64,000 nucleotides of DNA from Sphingopyxis sp. DBS4 (lineage in GTDB: Bacteria > Pseudomonadota > Alphaproteobacteria > Sphingomonadales > Sphingomonadaceae). Made by a program: the position numbers and the translations under genes. This document shows, piece by piece, positions 24,784-33,667 of the stretch (position 1 is its first letter; every line of letters begins with the position of its first letter). Below the pieces are notes generated by a model. That model ran no database searches, was not told the DNA's origin, and saw nothing but the letters and a program-made list of their open reading frames with translations. The stretch is from contig NZ_CP102384.1 of NCBI RefSeq assembly GCF_024628865.1, positions 4,227,001 to 4,291,000 on the forward strand, in the 5' to 3' direction.

Positions 24784-27700
24784 CTAAAAGTCCTCCTCTG
24801 CGCCTTTCTCGTCGGACAAAATACGAAGCGCAATTTCACGTGCGCGACGTGTGTCGGGCAGCGGATCGCAGTTGATCGCATCGGACCAAGCTGTGTGCAT
24901 CGGCGCGTCGCCACGTCCCCGCTCCTGCATGATCGTAACGAGAAACGCCGCGTAGAATCGGACCATGAAAGGGTCATATTCCGGATGGGTTGTCGGGGCG
25001 GCTCTATCTGTCTCTGACAAGATAAGCATCAACCCAAGACTTAGCATGTCGTCCAGACTGTTGGGGATCCGCTCGGGTGCGACACGCATCACATGGCCCA
25101 TGAGGCGTAAAATCCGTGCCAACGAGCCAAGCCTGCGAACGACCACTGATTGCGTAAATTCGGTCCAAATAGTTTTCTCAAGCCGCGCTTCGCATTCCCC
25201 GAATAGCACGAGTTGATCGGCGAAGACGCCGACGGTGACGATATCGTCTTCCCCGGATTGCGCGAGTAACCGGCGCACATGCCCAATAGCTGTGTCGACG
25301 TCCATTAGCCCCTCCGCGACTAAGACCGGGATCATCGGTTCCCGTCGAAAGGGATAATTTTCCAACGCCGCGAGGTCTGCCACCGGTGCTTTCAGATCTT
25401 CGATTCCAATCCCGCGACGTGCTAGGGCGGCGGCTGCGCGGGCCGTACAGTCCACGAGATCGGAACGATTGTCGCGAAAAATTTCAGGATGCCGTGGCTC
25501 AGGACCATGGTCGACAATGAATTTATGGAGCCGTTCGATCTGAATGCGAAGGTCATCCTTCCCGAGGGCCAACGACGTGCGATCGAGCGCAAACGCAAAC
25601 TCTCCGCTCGCCATTTCGTCGTCCGTAAGCGGAGCGGTCGTGAAGAGCTGAGCCGCGACCAAGGGGAGGACATCGACCCCGTCGGGATGCGGCAACGAAA
25701 GGAACGCGTGTGGGAAAAATACAGTTCCACCCGGAAGACCGTCCGCGAGAAATTCCGGATGCCAAAGCGCCTCGGCGCATTGCAAGCGCTGCGCATCTGA
25801 AGGAATTTTGGCGGCAAGTAGCCAGTGAAGACGGTTCGATGCGGCTTTTCTCCGGAGAGGGTCGATCAGCGAAGCCAGCAAGGCCGTAATGATGTCGGTC
25901 CAACGTTCCGCCGGAGCGCCTACCCTGATGTCCGCTGACAGCTCGCTCGCGAGATCCGGGGTTTCCAAATAGACATCCGGCTTCTCGACCGGAACGTCGC
26001 TTTCGAAAAGTGACAAGATGATCGCGTCTCGATCACCGGGTTCGGCAGCCTCGATCGAACGGCGCACGAGATGCCTGACCTCGCTGCCGAAACCGATTTT
26101 GCCGGTAGTCAGGTTCGAGCCATTAATGTCGAGCGCAATGCCCGTTAGTTGTCGAGCGCGGCCGGGGGCGCGGAGGACCAGACGCGACGCCACTTCCAAG
26201 ATGGCTTTCAGGCATTCGACCCAATGATTTCGATCGTCACCGTTCCGCTCGATCCGGGCCTTGGCCGCCGCGATCAGGCTCATCGCGCGCTCGAGCTGAC
26301 TGTCCGCTTCGTGGGCTTCGACCTTCGCAACTGCGCTGCGCGTGAGAAAGCCGTCAATTTGCTTGTTCGACACCGAAGGCGCGGCGATGATGAAGGCATC
26401 GAGCGCTCGGCCGGGGGCGACGTCTATTAGCCACCGGGCAGCATCAGAATAGATTTGGAGCGCGAAGCCACTGGAAGATATCCGGATGGGCAAGCCTGCC
26501 TCCTCGACGAACCGAAGGGCTTGGAAGGCTACGAGACGCCGTTCGCGGTGGTCGATGCGCCCCATATGGTGCGTCTTGTATTTTGACCCCATGTCGAACC
26601 GGGATGTGACCTCGAAAGGCTTCTTGAATGGCGGAGGCTCTTGCGCGAGACGTTGCACCAGTTCGAAGAAATCCTTCTTCCCAGGACACCCCCGAGCGTG
26701 GAGTTCCTCCTGCCTGAGATCGAAGCGATCGCGCACGGGCTTTGTTTCCAGCCAGCGCCCGAAATTGGCGTTGAGATCGGAACTGCGAACAAGCATCGCG
26801 AAGCTCTCGCGCGACCAGGAGGCAATATCTTTTGCGTTCCGCGATGTCTGCTCGCGTATCGCCGCCAGTGCCGTTCCTGAAATCTCGGACGCCTCTTTGT
26901 TCAGCCCCAACTCCGAGAGTAGCGCTGCCTTACGCACGTTCCAGAATGTATCGCTCTCGACCATCCACGAGCGCACAAGCGCTTCCAACCGGTCGACATC
27001 GAGATCGGCGCGGAGCTTCAAGCAACGCTCATAGATCAGCCGGTCGCGCGCCTCGCTGTCGTCCATCACCCGGCCATCGAGCCAGTCCGACCATTGTTCG
27101 AACAGCGCAGAATCGCGAACCTCGCGCGCATGACGGATCAACGCGAGCACCAACGCGCGAAATTGGCCAGCCATCTGCTGAGACAGTGAAGAATATTTCG
27201 CTGCCATCGAGCTGAGAAGCTCGCTCACGATGTCATCGACGGTCAGATCGAGCGGGGCCAGCGCGCATTCCTGCTGCCAGTTGAGTTCGAACAAGGCGGT
27301 CAGTCGCTCCTGCTCTTCCATCGCGCGCAGACCGACGACTATTTCGTGCAGGTTTTGATCGATACTCGCCCATATCCGCTCGGCGGCATCGAAGGGAGGG
27401 ACAACCCACCCCGGATAGACCGAGCGCAATTGCGCCCAGTGCTGCACCAGTTCACGGACCACCTCGATGGGAGGTTGATTACCGCCAATGGCGGGGGCAG
27501 CTTTGGGCGCCAGGGGATCGGGCGCAGCAGAAACCAACTCAAGCGGTGGCACGAAACCAGCAATTGGTCGGGGCCAGCGGCGCGAGGGATAGGGCTCAGC
27601 CGCCCTCAATCGTTCTAGGAACCACTGGTTCGCGCTCTCGATCTGCCGCGAGGCGGGCCATTTCCCGATCATCGGCAGCGCCGCGAGATCGATAGGCTGG

Positions 27701-28509
27701 ATATGGCGGCTCTCAAGCATCTTTCGTTTCGCCGGCGTCAGGTCAAGGACGCCCACAAGATAGATAAGAGGAGCCCTCGGTCCGAGCCTGTCGCGAACCC
27801 AGCCTGACCAGAAGAGGAAGTTTGGATCGTCGCCGGAAAACCCGAGCAGAACGAGCGTTTTCTCCATGGCGAGCTGTTGCGCAAGGTTTACGAACGCGCC
27901 AGCGCGCGCAGGATAGGTCCGGAAATCCTCTTCAGTGAAAATGAAGGGCCGATGCGAGGGGAAACTGCCGTGTAGTTTCACGATGCGGGGCGCGTGCGCC
28001 TCGGGAATTTCCTCAACCGTGCGCAGAACCTCATAGACACGCTCTTCGGCCTTTTCAGCGGCGCGCTCCAGCAACGTATCCCAGTTCGTAGTCAAAATAT
28101 CCGCCCACGGCAGTTCCACCAGCATGCGGTGAAGTTTGCCCGGCGTGAACTCGTTGTCAGGGACGTGCCGAAGGATCAATTTGTCCAGCGCGTCGCGCCC
28201 GAATTGCGCTTCGAACTCCTCAGCCACCCGCAGATAAGCACTAGTCGCTCCGGTCAGGCCGAGTAGCCAGGTGCGGTTGTCCGCATCTTTGCCCGCGCTC
28301 TCGCTTGCCGGATAAAGCTGGTGGATCATCGTCGTGTAGATGTCGTTCCAGCCGGGCATTGTTCCGGCGCCCGGTCCTCTGGGGACGGCGTTGCGGCTAA
28401 AGCCTGCCCCCACGAGAAGGGCGGCGGTTCCATAAGGCTCTCGAGACCAGAGTGCCTCGGCGATCCTGGCAATATGCGGATCATCCACAAATTGGGCTTC
28501 GCCGACCAC
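24784..28509 (-). CDS. Large SIR2-domain protein, putative defence-associated NADase
   Basis: A protein of 1241 residues. GTG 28509 is preferred because GGAGGGG lies 7 bp upstream; the ATG at 28545 has no ribosome site but would add only 12 residues. The N-terminal SIR2 domain shows LLVGAGFSRN (NAD Rossmann motif, about 32-41), ILTTNWDTLLE with the catalytic Asn (about 142), VKLHGSF with the catalytic His (about 180) and LLGFSGDDPNF (about 225). The remaining 900 residues are helix-rich and repeat-like without a known domain, as in DSR-type anti-phage proteins that deplete NAD when triggered. No partner gene overlaps it. Anti-phage activity is inferred from architecture and island context. 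Confidence 0.85.
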   Translation of the reverse strand: MVGEAQFVDDPHIARIAEALWSREPYGTAALLVGAGFSRNAVPRGPGAGTMPGWNDIYTTMIHQLYPASESAGKDADNRTWLLGLTGATSAYLRVAEEFEAQFGRDALDKLILRHVPDNEFTPGKLHRMLVELPWADILTTNWDTLLERAAEKAEERVYEVLRTVEEIPEAHAPRIVKLHGSFPSHRPFIFTEEDFRTYPARAGAFVNLAQQLAMEKTLVLLGFSGDDPNFLFWSGWVRDRLGPRAPLIYLVGVLDLTPAKRKMLESRHIQPIDLAALPMIGKWPASRQIESANQWFLERLRAAEPYPSRRWPRPIAGFVPPLELVSAAPDPLAPKAAPAIGGNQPPIEVVRELVQHWAQLRSVYPGWVVPPFDAAERIWASIDQNLHEIVVGLRAMEEQERLTALFELNWQQECALAPLDLTVDDIVSELLSSMAAKYSSLSQQMAGQFRALVLALIRHAREVRDSALFEQWSDWLDGRVMDDSEARDRLIYERCLKLRADLDVDRLEALVRSWMVESDTFWNVRKAALLSELGLNKEASEISGTALAAIREQTSRNAKDIASWSRESFAMLVRSSDLNANFGRWLETKPVRDRFDLRQEELHARGCPGKKDFFELVQRLAQEPPPFKKPFEVTSRFDMGSKYKTHHMGRIDHRERRLVAFQALRFVEEAGLPIRISSSGFALQIYSDAARWLIDVAPGRALDAFIIAAPSVSNKQIDGFLTRSAVAKVEAHEADSQLERAMSLIAAAKARIERNGDDRNHWVECLKAILEVASRLVLRAPGRARQLTGIALDINGSNLTTGKIGFGSEVRHLVRRSIEAAEPGDRDAIILSLFESDVPVEKPDVYLETPDLASELSADIRVGAPAERWTDIITALLASLIDPLRRKAASNRLHWLLAAKIPSDAQRLQCAEALWHPEFLADGLPGGTVFFPHAFLSLPHPDGVDVLPLVAAQLFTTAPLTDDEMASGEFAFALDRTSLALGKDDLRIQIERLHKFIVDHGPEPRHPEIFRDNRSDLVDCTARAAAALARRGIGIEDLKAPVADLAALENYPFRREPMIPVLVAEGLMDVDTAIGHVRRLLAQSGEDDIVTVGVFADQLVLFGECEARLEKTIWTEFTQSVVVRRLGSLARILRLMGHVMRVAPERIPNSLDDMLSLGLMLILSETDRAAPTTHPEYDPFMVRFYAAFLVTIMQERGRGDAPMHTAWSDAINCDPLPDTRRAREIALRILSDEKGAEEDF

Positions 28510-28703
28510 AACAGTTCCCCTCCCATGCAACGCAGTGCGTCGCATAGCGCAACGACAATTGACTGACTATCGCGCCCTTTTTCTGAACCTACGCGAGAGG
28601 CGCTTGCGGCGGCCCCTCGAATAATTAAGGGCAGCTTTCGGGATTGCTACCCATCGATTTGGGCGTCCAATTTCAGGCGCACAGCGGTCAGCAAGCCGAC
28701 TGC

Positions 28704-29213
28704 TTATTCCGGTCGTACGGCGGCCCGCCGACATCGGGCCAATGCTCGCATCATATGGTACTCTACGCCCTTCTCGCCGACGCCAAGTTGCTCCGCGATT
28801 TCCCGATAGGACATGCCCTTTAGGCGATGCATGAGAAATATGCGTCGGGTTCTCAACGGCAAGGCAAGGAGCGCCCGACGGTAGGCTGCTCGAAGTTCCC
28901 GCGCTTCGATCCCCCATTCCTGGCGCGGGTGGATTGGAGCATCGCGCGCTTCGTCTAGCGGATAGAGCATGCACTTCTTCCGACGCCAAGTCCGCGCTCG
29001 GTTGATCAGAAGATTTTGGGCTGTCCGCGTTAGGTAACCTTGCGGATTTTCCAACCGTTCGAATGCCCCGCTTCGCAACACGCAGGTAAATGCCTCCTGC
29101 ACAAGGTCTGGCGCCTCTTCGCGCCCGACTTTCCGCCGGAAGAAATGAAACAGTCGTTCATGCTGCGCCCGATAAAATGCATCAAAAGTTTGGTAAGGGC
29201 CGGCGGGGATCAT
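28704..29213 (-). CDS. ECF sigma factor (sigma-70 family)
   Basis: A 169-residue protein with sigma region 2 (FYRAQHERLFHFFRRKVG, then PDLVQEAFTCVLR, residues about 12-50) and region 4 (LPLRTRRIFLMHRLKGMSYREIAEQLGV, about 118-145). No region 3 lies between them, the mark of extracytoplasmic-function sigma factors; the pattern leans to the FecI-like group. Its start overlaps the stop of the nucleotidyltransferase gene by 4 bp. No anti-sigma factor or FecR-like gene is next to it, which is unusual, so its control is not apparent. It directs RNA polymerase to a small set of promoters that cannot be named. Confidence 0.9.
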   Translation of the reverse strand: MIPAGPYQTFDAFYRAQHERLFHFFRRKVGREEAPDLVQEAFTCVLRSGAFERLENPQGYLTRTAQNLLINRARTWRRKKCMLYPLDEARDAPIHPRQEWGIEARELRAAYRRALLALPLRTRRIFLMHRLKGMSYREIAEQLGVGEKGVEYHMMRALARCRRAAVRPE

Positions 29214-29704
29214 GACCGTTCCTCCCGAGGGCCGTGCGCAGGCAGCGGCGCATCTCGCGACGCGCGGTAGAGGGTGATACCGGCTTCAATCCGGTCGAGA
29301 ATGAAAGTATCGCGTTCAGCTTTGGCCGTGCGGATATCGGACTTGGAATAGATATCGACATCGACGGCGCAGCGACTGCCGAGTTCCCGATCGATAGTCG
29401 TTCGTGCGCGCCGCCAGCACCGTTCATCCGTGAAGAGGGGATGATTGACGACGACCCAGAATTCGTAATCGGAAAATTCGATGGTCCGGCTGTCTTCGTA
29501 CCAGGATCGCCGCGCATAGGGACCGATCAAGATGATCCGTCTGATCCGTCCCGGTTCGGGTGGCTGAACCTGCGACGGGTCGAAAAGGCCTCGCAATATG
29601 CGGGTGATTCGCTCAATCTCTCGTTGCTTGCGCCGAATGAGATGGCCGACACGCGCCATCACGACCTCGCGTGCATAAACGTCGTTCGAATGTGGGGTAG
29701 TCAT
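29210..29704 (-). CDS. Nucleotidyltransferase (MNT/pol-beta superfamily) coupled to ECF sigma gene
   Basis: A 164-residue protein starting at ATG 29704 (MTTPHSND); an in-frame TTG at 29752 is an alternative, and neither has a good ribosome site. IILIGPYARRSW followed by FSDYEFWVVV matches the GS...DxD active site of minimal nucleotidyltransferases, although GP replaces the usual GS, and VDVDIYSKSD may hold the third acidic residue. The end (DRIEAGITLYRAS) resembles the end of the MNT domain in the MNT-HEPN protein encoded at 29922. It is translated into the ECF sigma gene. Target unknown; activity is uncertain because of the GP change. Confidence 0.75.
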   Translation of the reverse strand: MTTPHSNDVYAREVVMARVGHLIRRKQREIERITRILRGLFDPSQVQPPEPGRIRRIILIGPYARRSWYEDSRTIEFSDYEFWVVVNHPLFTDERCWRRARTTIDRELGSRCAVDVDIYSKSDIRTAKAERDTFILDRIEAGITLYRASRDAPLPAHGPREERS

Positions 29705-29921
29705 TTGCAGCTCGCACCGCGGCGGTCCGCGCATTTGTGCGCGGATAGGCAAGCGGTGTTCGCTGTCGGGCCGCTGGTGCGGCTATCAGCAACCGTCCGA
29801 CACGCAGCCGGACCTACATGATGCCTGGCAGGATTATCCCCGGAATGGCCGCCAGTCGTTCCATTCCGTGAGGCGGATTATGCCAGAATCCGGGAGTCCC
29901 GGCAAGTCACGAGGGGGGCGT

Positions 29922-30842
29922 CTACTTGCGTGCCGCCGCCTCAAGCTCGGCGATCTTGTCGGAGCAGACCTGATGCACGACGCGGCCAAGTTCCTCGACG
30001 CGCTCGCCCAGCCAAGTCAGTTCATCTTCGCTGATCTTGTAGTGCTTCGAATAACGGGCCTTGGTGTAGGCTTCCTTCAGCTTCTGGAACATCGATCGAT
30101 CGCGATGCGTGTCGTCCGGCCAGATGCCGTAGAGACGGCGATCCAACCCCTCGGCGAGCGACCGGAGGAATGCGATATTGTGGTTGTACGGAGTGTAGAA
30201 GGTTAGCGTCAGCAACAAGCATCCGTAGAGCCGCTCGGTTGCCTGATGTAGCTGAAAGGCCGATTCCTTCAGCCTGCCGCGGCTGAGGGCATACTTCGAC
30301 GTATCGAGAAAGCCGGCCGCGCTCGGCATCCATTCTTCAAAATACTCTCGAGCAGCCTCGACCGCTTGCTGAGCAGTTTTAGGCTTCGGCGCAGCCAATT
30401 CTCGGTCGTCGGCGTCGTATAGCGCGATGCCGTCTTTCACGACCTCCATGAAGAAGACGCGCCCGTGCGACAGCCCGTCATTCACCTCATGCAGGCTGTG
30501 GACGATGAAGTTGACCGGCGTGTGGAGCGTCTTCTCGATCGTATAGGCCCGGATCAGCCGTTCCTCGGCCTTCGCCCAATAGGCAGCGCGATCCGTCAGC
30601 TCCTTCTGGCTGACGATGATGAGGATATCGTAATCGGATTTATATTGGTTCGCCGACAAGGGTGCATCGACCCAATCGCCCCGCGCGTGGCTGCCGAACA
30701 GTATGATCTTGAGAATGCGCGCGCCCTTGCGCGGACCGGTGGCATTCTCCGTGCTCCCACGAAACTCGTCGAAGATCATCTCGACAACGCGTTCAAGCTC
30801 GCGCTGCTTGGCGGCAGGAAGATGATCAAGATCGGTGCGCAT
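29922..30842 (-). CDS. MNT-HEPN fusion protein
   Basis: A 306-residue two-domain protein. The N-terminal half is a nucleotidyltransferase (IILFGSHARGDW, then KSDYDILIIV, with a further acidic strand). The C-terminal half is a HEPN domain of helices (YALSRGRLKESAFQLHQATERLY ... TPYNHNIAFLRSL) and ends in RYSKHYKI, which may be the RNase-like Rx4-6H motif. Separate MNT and HEPN genes form toxin-antitoxin pairs in which MNT modifies and quiets the HEPN RNase; here they are one chain. It lies in the same direction as the MNT/ECF pair, 217 bp away. Toxin-antitoxin-like or housekeeping roles are both possible. Confidence 0.88.
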   Translation of the reverse strand: MRTDLDHLPAAKQRELERVVEMIFDEFRGSTENATGPRKGARILKIILFGSHARGDWVDAPLSANQYKSDYDILIIVSQKELTDRAAYWAKAEERLIRAYTIEKTLHTPVNFIVHSLHEVNDGLSHGRVFFMEVVKDGIALYDADDRELAAPKPKTAQQAVEAAREYFEEWMPSAAGFLDTSKYALSRGRLKESAFQLHQATERLYGCLLLTLTFYTPYNHNIAFLRSLAEGLDRRLYGIWPDDTHRDRSMFQKLKEAYTKARYSKHYKISEDELTWLGERVEELGRVVHQVCSDKIAELEAAARK

Positions 30843-30883
30843 GTCTCAAGAATCTTCGGCAAGATCATACGGTTTGGCAAGGA

Positions 30884-33667
30884 CTAAAGCCCGGCCCCGA
30901 ATTTTGAAGCCAGAGTTTGCGCCAATCCGGACGCGCTTGTCTTCGCGGCAACCGGCTGCGGAAGGGCAGTGTGTGCGATCGCGGTCTGGACCGTCCCGGC
31001 GCGTTCGTTGATCGCCGACACCAGCTTTGCGCGGTCGTTGGTGAAAATCGTGGCCGACTGCTTCGCGCGGGATATACAAACATAGAAGCTTTTCTGGTCG
31101 ACGAGATTGGTAGCGCGGCTGTCCGCATGAATGATGACATGATCGGCAGTGCGACCTTGAGCGGCAAAGGCGGTGTCGACATAGCCATGCGCGATATGCC
31201 GATCGCGGGCGGCATCGACTTCTAGCGTCTGAACCTGACCCCGCGTACCCCGCACAGTGACCGTCTTTGCCTCTGCATCGACCGCCGTCACCTCCGCGCG
31301 CGCGCCGTTCACCCTGCCGACCTCGCGATCGTTGCGCGTGAACCGGATGATGTCCCCGGCCCTCAGCTCAAGACGCTGCGCTTCGAACACCTGCACGTTG
31401 CCGGCACCCCATTGCCGCAAACGCCAATCTACCTCGCGCCCGTCCTCCGATCGCAATGCGACCGACGCCTTGGCCGGATCGAAGCCTTCCACCCGGAACG
31501 CCTCGCCACGCGCGACGCCCTTGTCGGCATAATCTCGGGTAAAGCGGACCACGTCACCTTTATCATAGCTCAGCGGGTCGCCCGCTTCGGCGCGGGTCAG
31601 TCCTTTGTTGACGAGGCTTTCGACGGCCACAGCCGGTCCCCTAAGCGCGCCCGATCGGCCGAGCGCCTTACGAATATCGGCGGTCAATGCGTCGCGGCCT
31701 TCGCGCGAAGGTTCGATGACGAGCGTGCGACCGCGGCTGGTCTTGTCGAGTCCGACATAGCGCTCGGCGATGGCGGCAAAGCGTTCGGTGCGGTCCGCAC
31801 CCTCGATGATCGCGCCCCCACCGCGATCGAGAGCGGCCAGGGCCTTCTTCACATCGCCCTCGATCGACGCCAACACAGCGCCCTTCGTAGCCGCATTGGT
31901 CTGACGGACGATCTCGCCAAGCTTGGCGGTTTCCATGCCAGCGGTCTGAAGTTGCGCGAATGCCGCGCCAGCCTCGACGGATCCAAGTTGCTTCACGTCG
32001 CCGACGAGGACGATGCGGGCATCGTGCTTTTGGGCCAGAGAGAACAGCCGCGCCGTATCTCGGGCAGAAAGCAGCGAAGCCTCGTCAACAATCCACGCTG
32101 CGGGTTGATCGGACGCGGAATGTCCCGGCGACAGCATATGGCGCGCGACCGTATCGCCGCGCGTTCCCAGCGCCTCGCCGAGTACCATCGCCGCCGATGC
32201 CGTTGGGGCAAGCGCGACGACAGATACCCCGCGCGCCGCCGCTTCGCGGGCGAAGGTCGCCAGCACGGTCGTGGTCTTCGCTGTGCCGGCATAGCCCTGC
32301 ACCGCGGTGATCCGGTTGCGGCTGGTCAGAAGCTGCTCGGTGGCCGCGCGCTGATCGGCATTCCAGGCGAAGCCGTTGCGCTCGGCCTGTCGTGAGGCGG
32401 TGGCGACTGCCTTCGCCGCCGCGAGCGGTGACGCGATTGGTGCAAAGGCTCCGCGCCCGGCTGCCTCAATGCGAAGCAACCGAGTTTCCGCTTCGATGTT
32501 CTGCCGCGTGGTGAGCCCGGCGAACTCTGCACCGCGCCGATCCAGAAAGGTGCGATCAATTAGGTCGCCCCGCGCGATTGCCGCCTCGATCGCCTGCCCG
32601 ATCCGCGCATAGCCGACCTTTCCGAGGCCGACACGTCCCGCTTCCTCGTGCAGGGCCGCTACCGAGAAGACCGACTGCCGCTCGCCGAGTTTGTCGGCGG
32701 CATGGGCGACGACGCGTTCGACTGTGTCGGTCCGCTCCAAAATTCCCGCCCCACGCGTGGCGGTGGCCTGTGCGTTTCGAATGAGTGCAAGACGCGCGCT
32801 GGCATCGAACCCCGCCCGGTCGGCGGTCTCGCGCCACTCCGCGACCAAGGAAGCCTGATCGGCCGCGACCTTCGCCTGCCGCGTGTCGAGCGCCGCGACC
32901 TGCTTCTCGGCCGCACTGGCTTCTTCGCGCGAGGTGCCGCGCTCGCCCAGCGCGGCTTCGATCTCGGCGCTGCGGGTGCTGAACGCGGCCATGACCTCGG
33001 TAGAGACACCCTTGATCTCAAACATCGACTCCTTGCCGGCCTCGATCTCATAGCCGAGTTCGCGAACCTTGAGTGCCAGCTCTTGCCGGTAGATCGCGCC
33101 GATCTGCTTCTGGAGCTGATAGACGGCGCGCGGTTCAAGGCTGCGCCATGATCCGTCGTCACCCCGCGTCGCGTTCATGATGACATTATGGGTATGGAGC
33201 TGCGGATCTTGTGCCCGGCTGGTCCCATGCTGGAAGCTCGCGACGATAAGATTGCCGGTCGCCTCGCGATTCACCGCACCGCCGTGCCGAACCCGCGTCG
33301 CGGCCATATGGGTTTCGACATGCGCGAGCGCTGCCTTCACCGCTTCGCCATGCGCCTCGATCAACCGTCGGTCGCCCGCAACCTCCGCCATGATCGACAC
33401 CGACTTGGGGGCACTGAGGGTCACGTCCCAGCCGGGACGATGCTCAAGCTGTCCGTCGCGGACCGTGCCGAGCTGCTGGTCGCCGACCTTTCCGTTGAGC
33501 AGTTCGCGGAAGCGCTCGCGCTCGACATCGCCCGACAGCCCAAGCTCCTCGGCGCCCTTGCCATGCCATTCCGATGGCGACAGTCCGCCCTCGGCATAAT
33601 AGTCGTCGGCCTCATAGTAGCTGCTGGCCTGCGCCGAGCTGGTCAGCGCCGAAACGGATGCGACCAT
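30884..33667 (-). CDS. MobF-family conjugative relaxase/helicase (TraI/TrwC-like)
   Basis: A 927-residue protein. The N-terminus carries paired tyrosines (Tyr17-18 and Tyr23-24), the MobF nicking residues. HGTSRAQDPQLHTHN (about residue 150) is the three-His metal site. The C-terminal half is a superfamily-1 helicase with Walker A GYAGTAKTTT (about 460) and WIVDEASLL. Such enzymes nick oriT, stay bound to the 5' end and unwind the strand for transfer. It is joined to the coupling-protein gene by a 1-bp overlap (TGATG). Mating-pair genes are absent, so transfer would depend on another system. Confidence 0.95.
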   Translation of the reverse strand: MVASVSALTSSAQASSYYEADDYYAEGGLSPSEWHGKGAEELGLSGDVERERFRELLNGKVGDQQLGTVRDGQLEHRPGWDVTLSAPKSVSIMAEVAGDRRLIEAHGEAVKAALAHVETHMAATRVRHGGAVNREATGNLIVASFQHGTSRAQDPQLHTHNVIMNATRGDDGSWRSLEPRAVYQLQKQIGAIYRQELALKVRELGYEIEAGKESMFEIKGVSTEVMAAFSTRSAEIEAALGERGTSREEASAAEKQVAALDTRQAKVAADQASLVAEWRETADRAGFDASARLALIRNAQATATRGAGILERTDTVERVVAHAADKLGERQSVFSVAALHEEAGRVGLGKVGYARIGQAIEAAIARGDLIDRTFLDRRGAEFAGLTTRQNIEAETRLLRIEAAGRGAFAPIASPLAAAKAVATASRQAERNGFAWNADQRAATEQLLTSRNRITAVQGYAGTAKTTTVLATFAREAAARGVSVVALAPTASAAMVLGEALGTRGDTVARHMLSPGHSASDQPAAWIVDEASLLSARDTARLFSLAQKHDARIVLVGDVKQLGSVEAGAAFAQLQTAGMETAKLGEIVRQTNAATKGAVLASIEGDVKKALAALDRGGGAIIEGADRTERFAAIAERYVGLDKTSRGRTLVIEPSREGRDALTADIRKALGRSGALRGPAVAVESLVNKGLTRAEAGDPLSYDKGDVVRFTRDYADKGVARGEAFRVEGFDPAKASVALRSEDGREVDWRLRQWGAGNVQVFEAQRLELRAGDIIRFTRNDREVGRVNGARAEVTAVDAEAKTVTVRGTRGQVQTLEVDAARDRHIAHGYVDTAFAAQGRTADHVIIHADSRATNLVDQKSFYVCISRAKQSATIFTNDRAKLVSAINERAGTVQTAIAHTALPQPVAAKTSASGLAQTLASKFGAGL

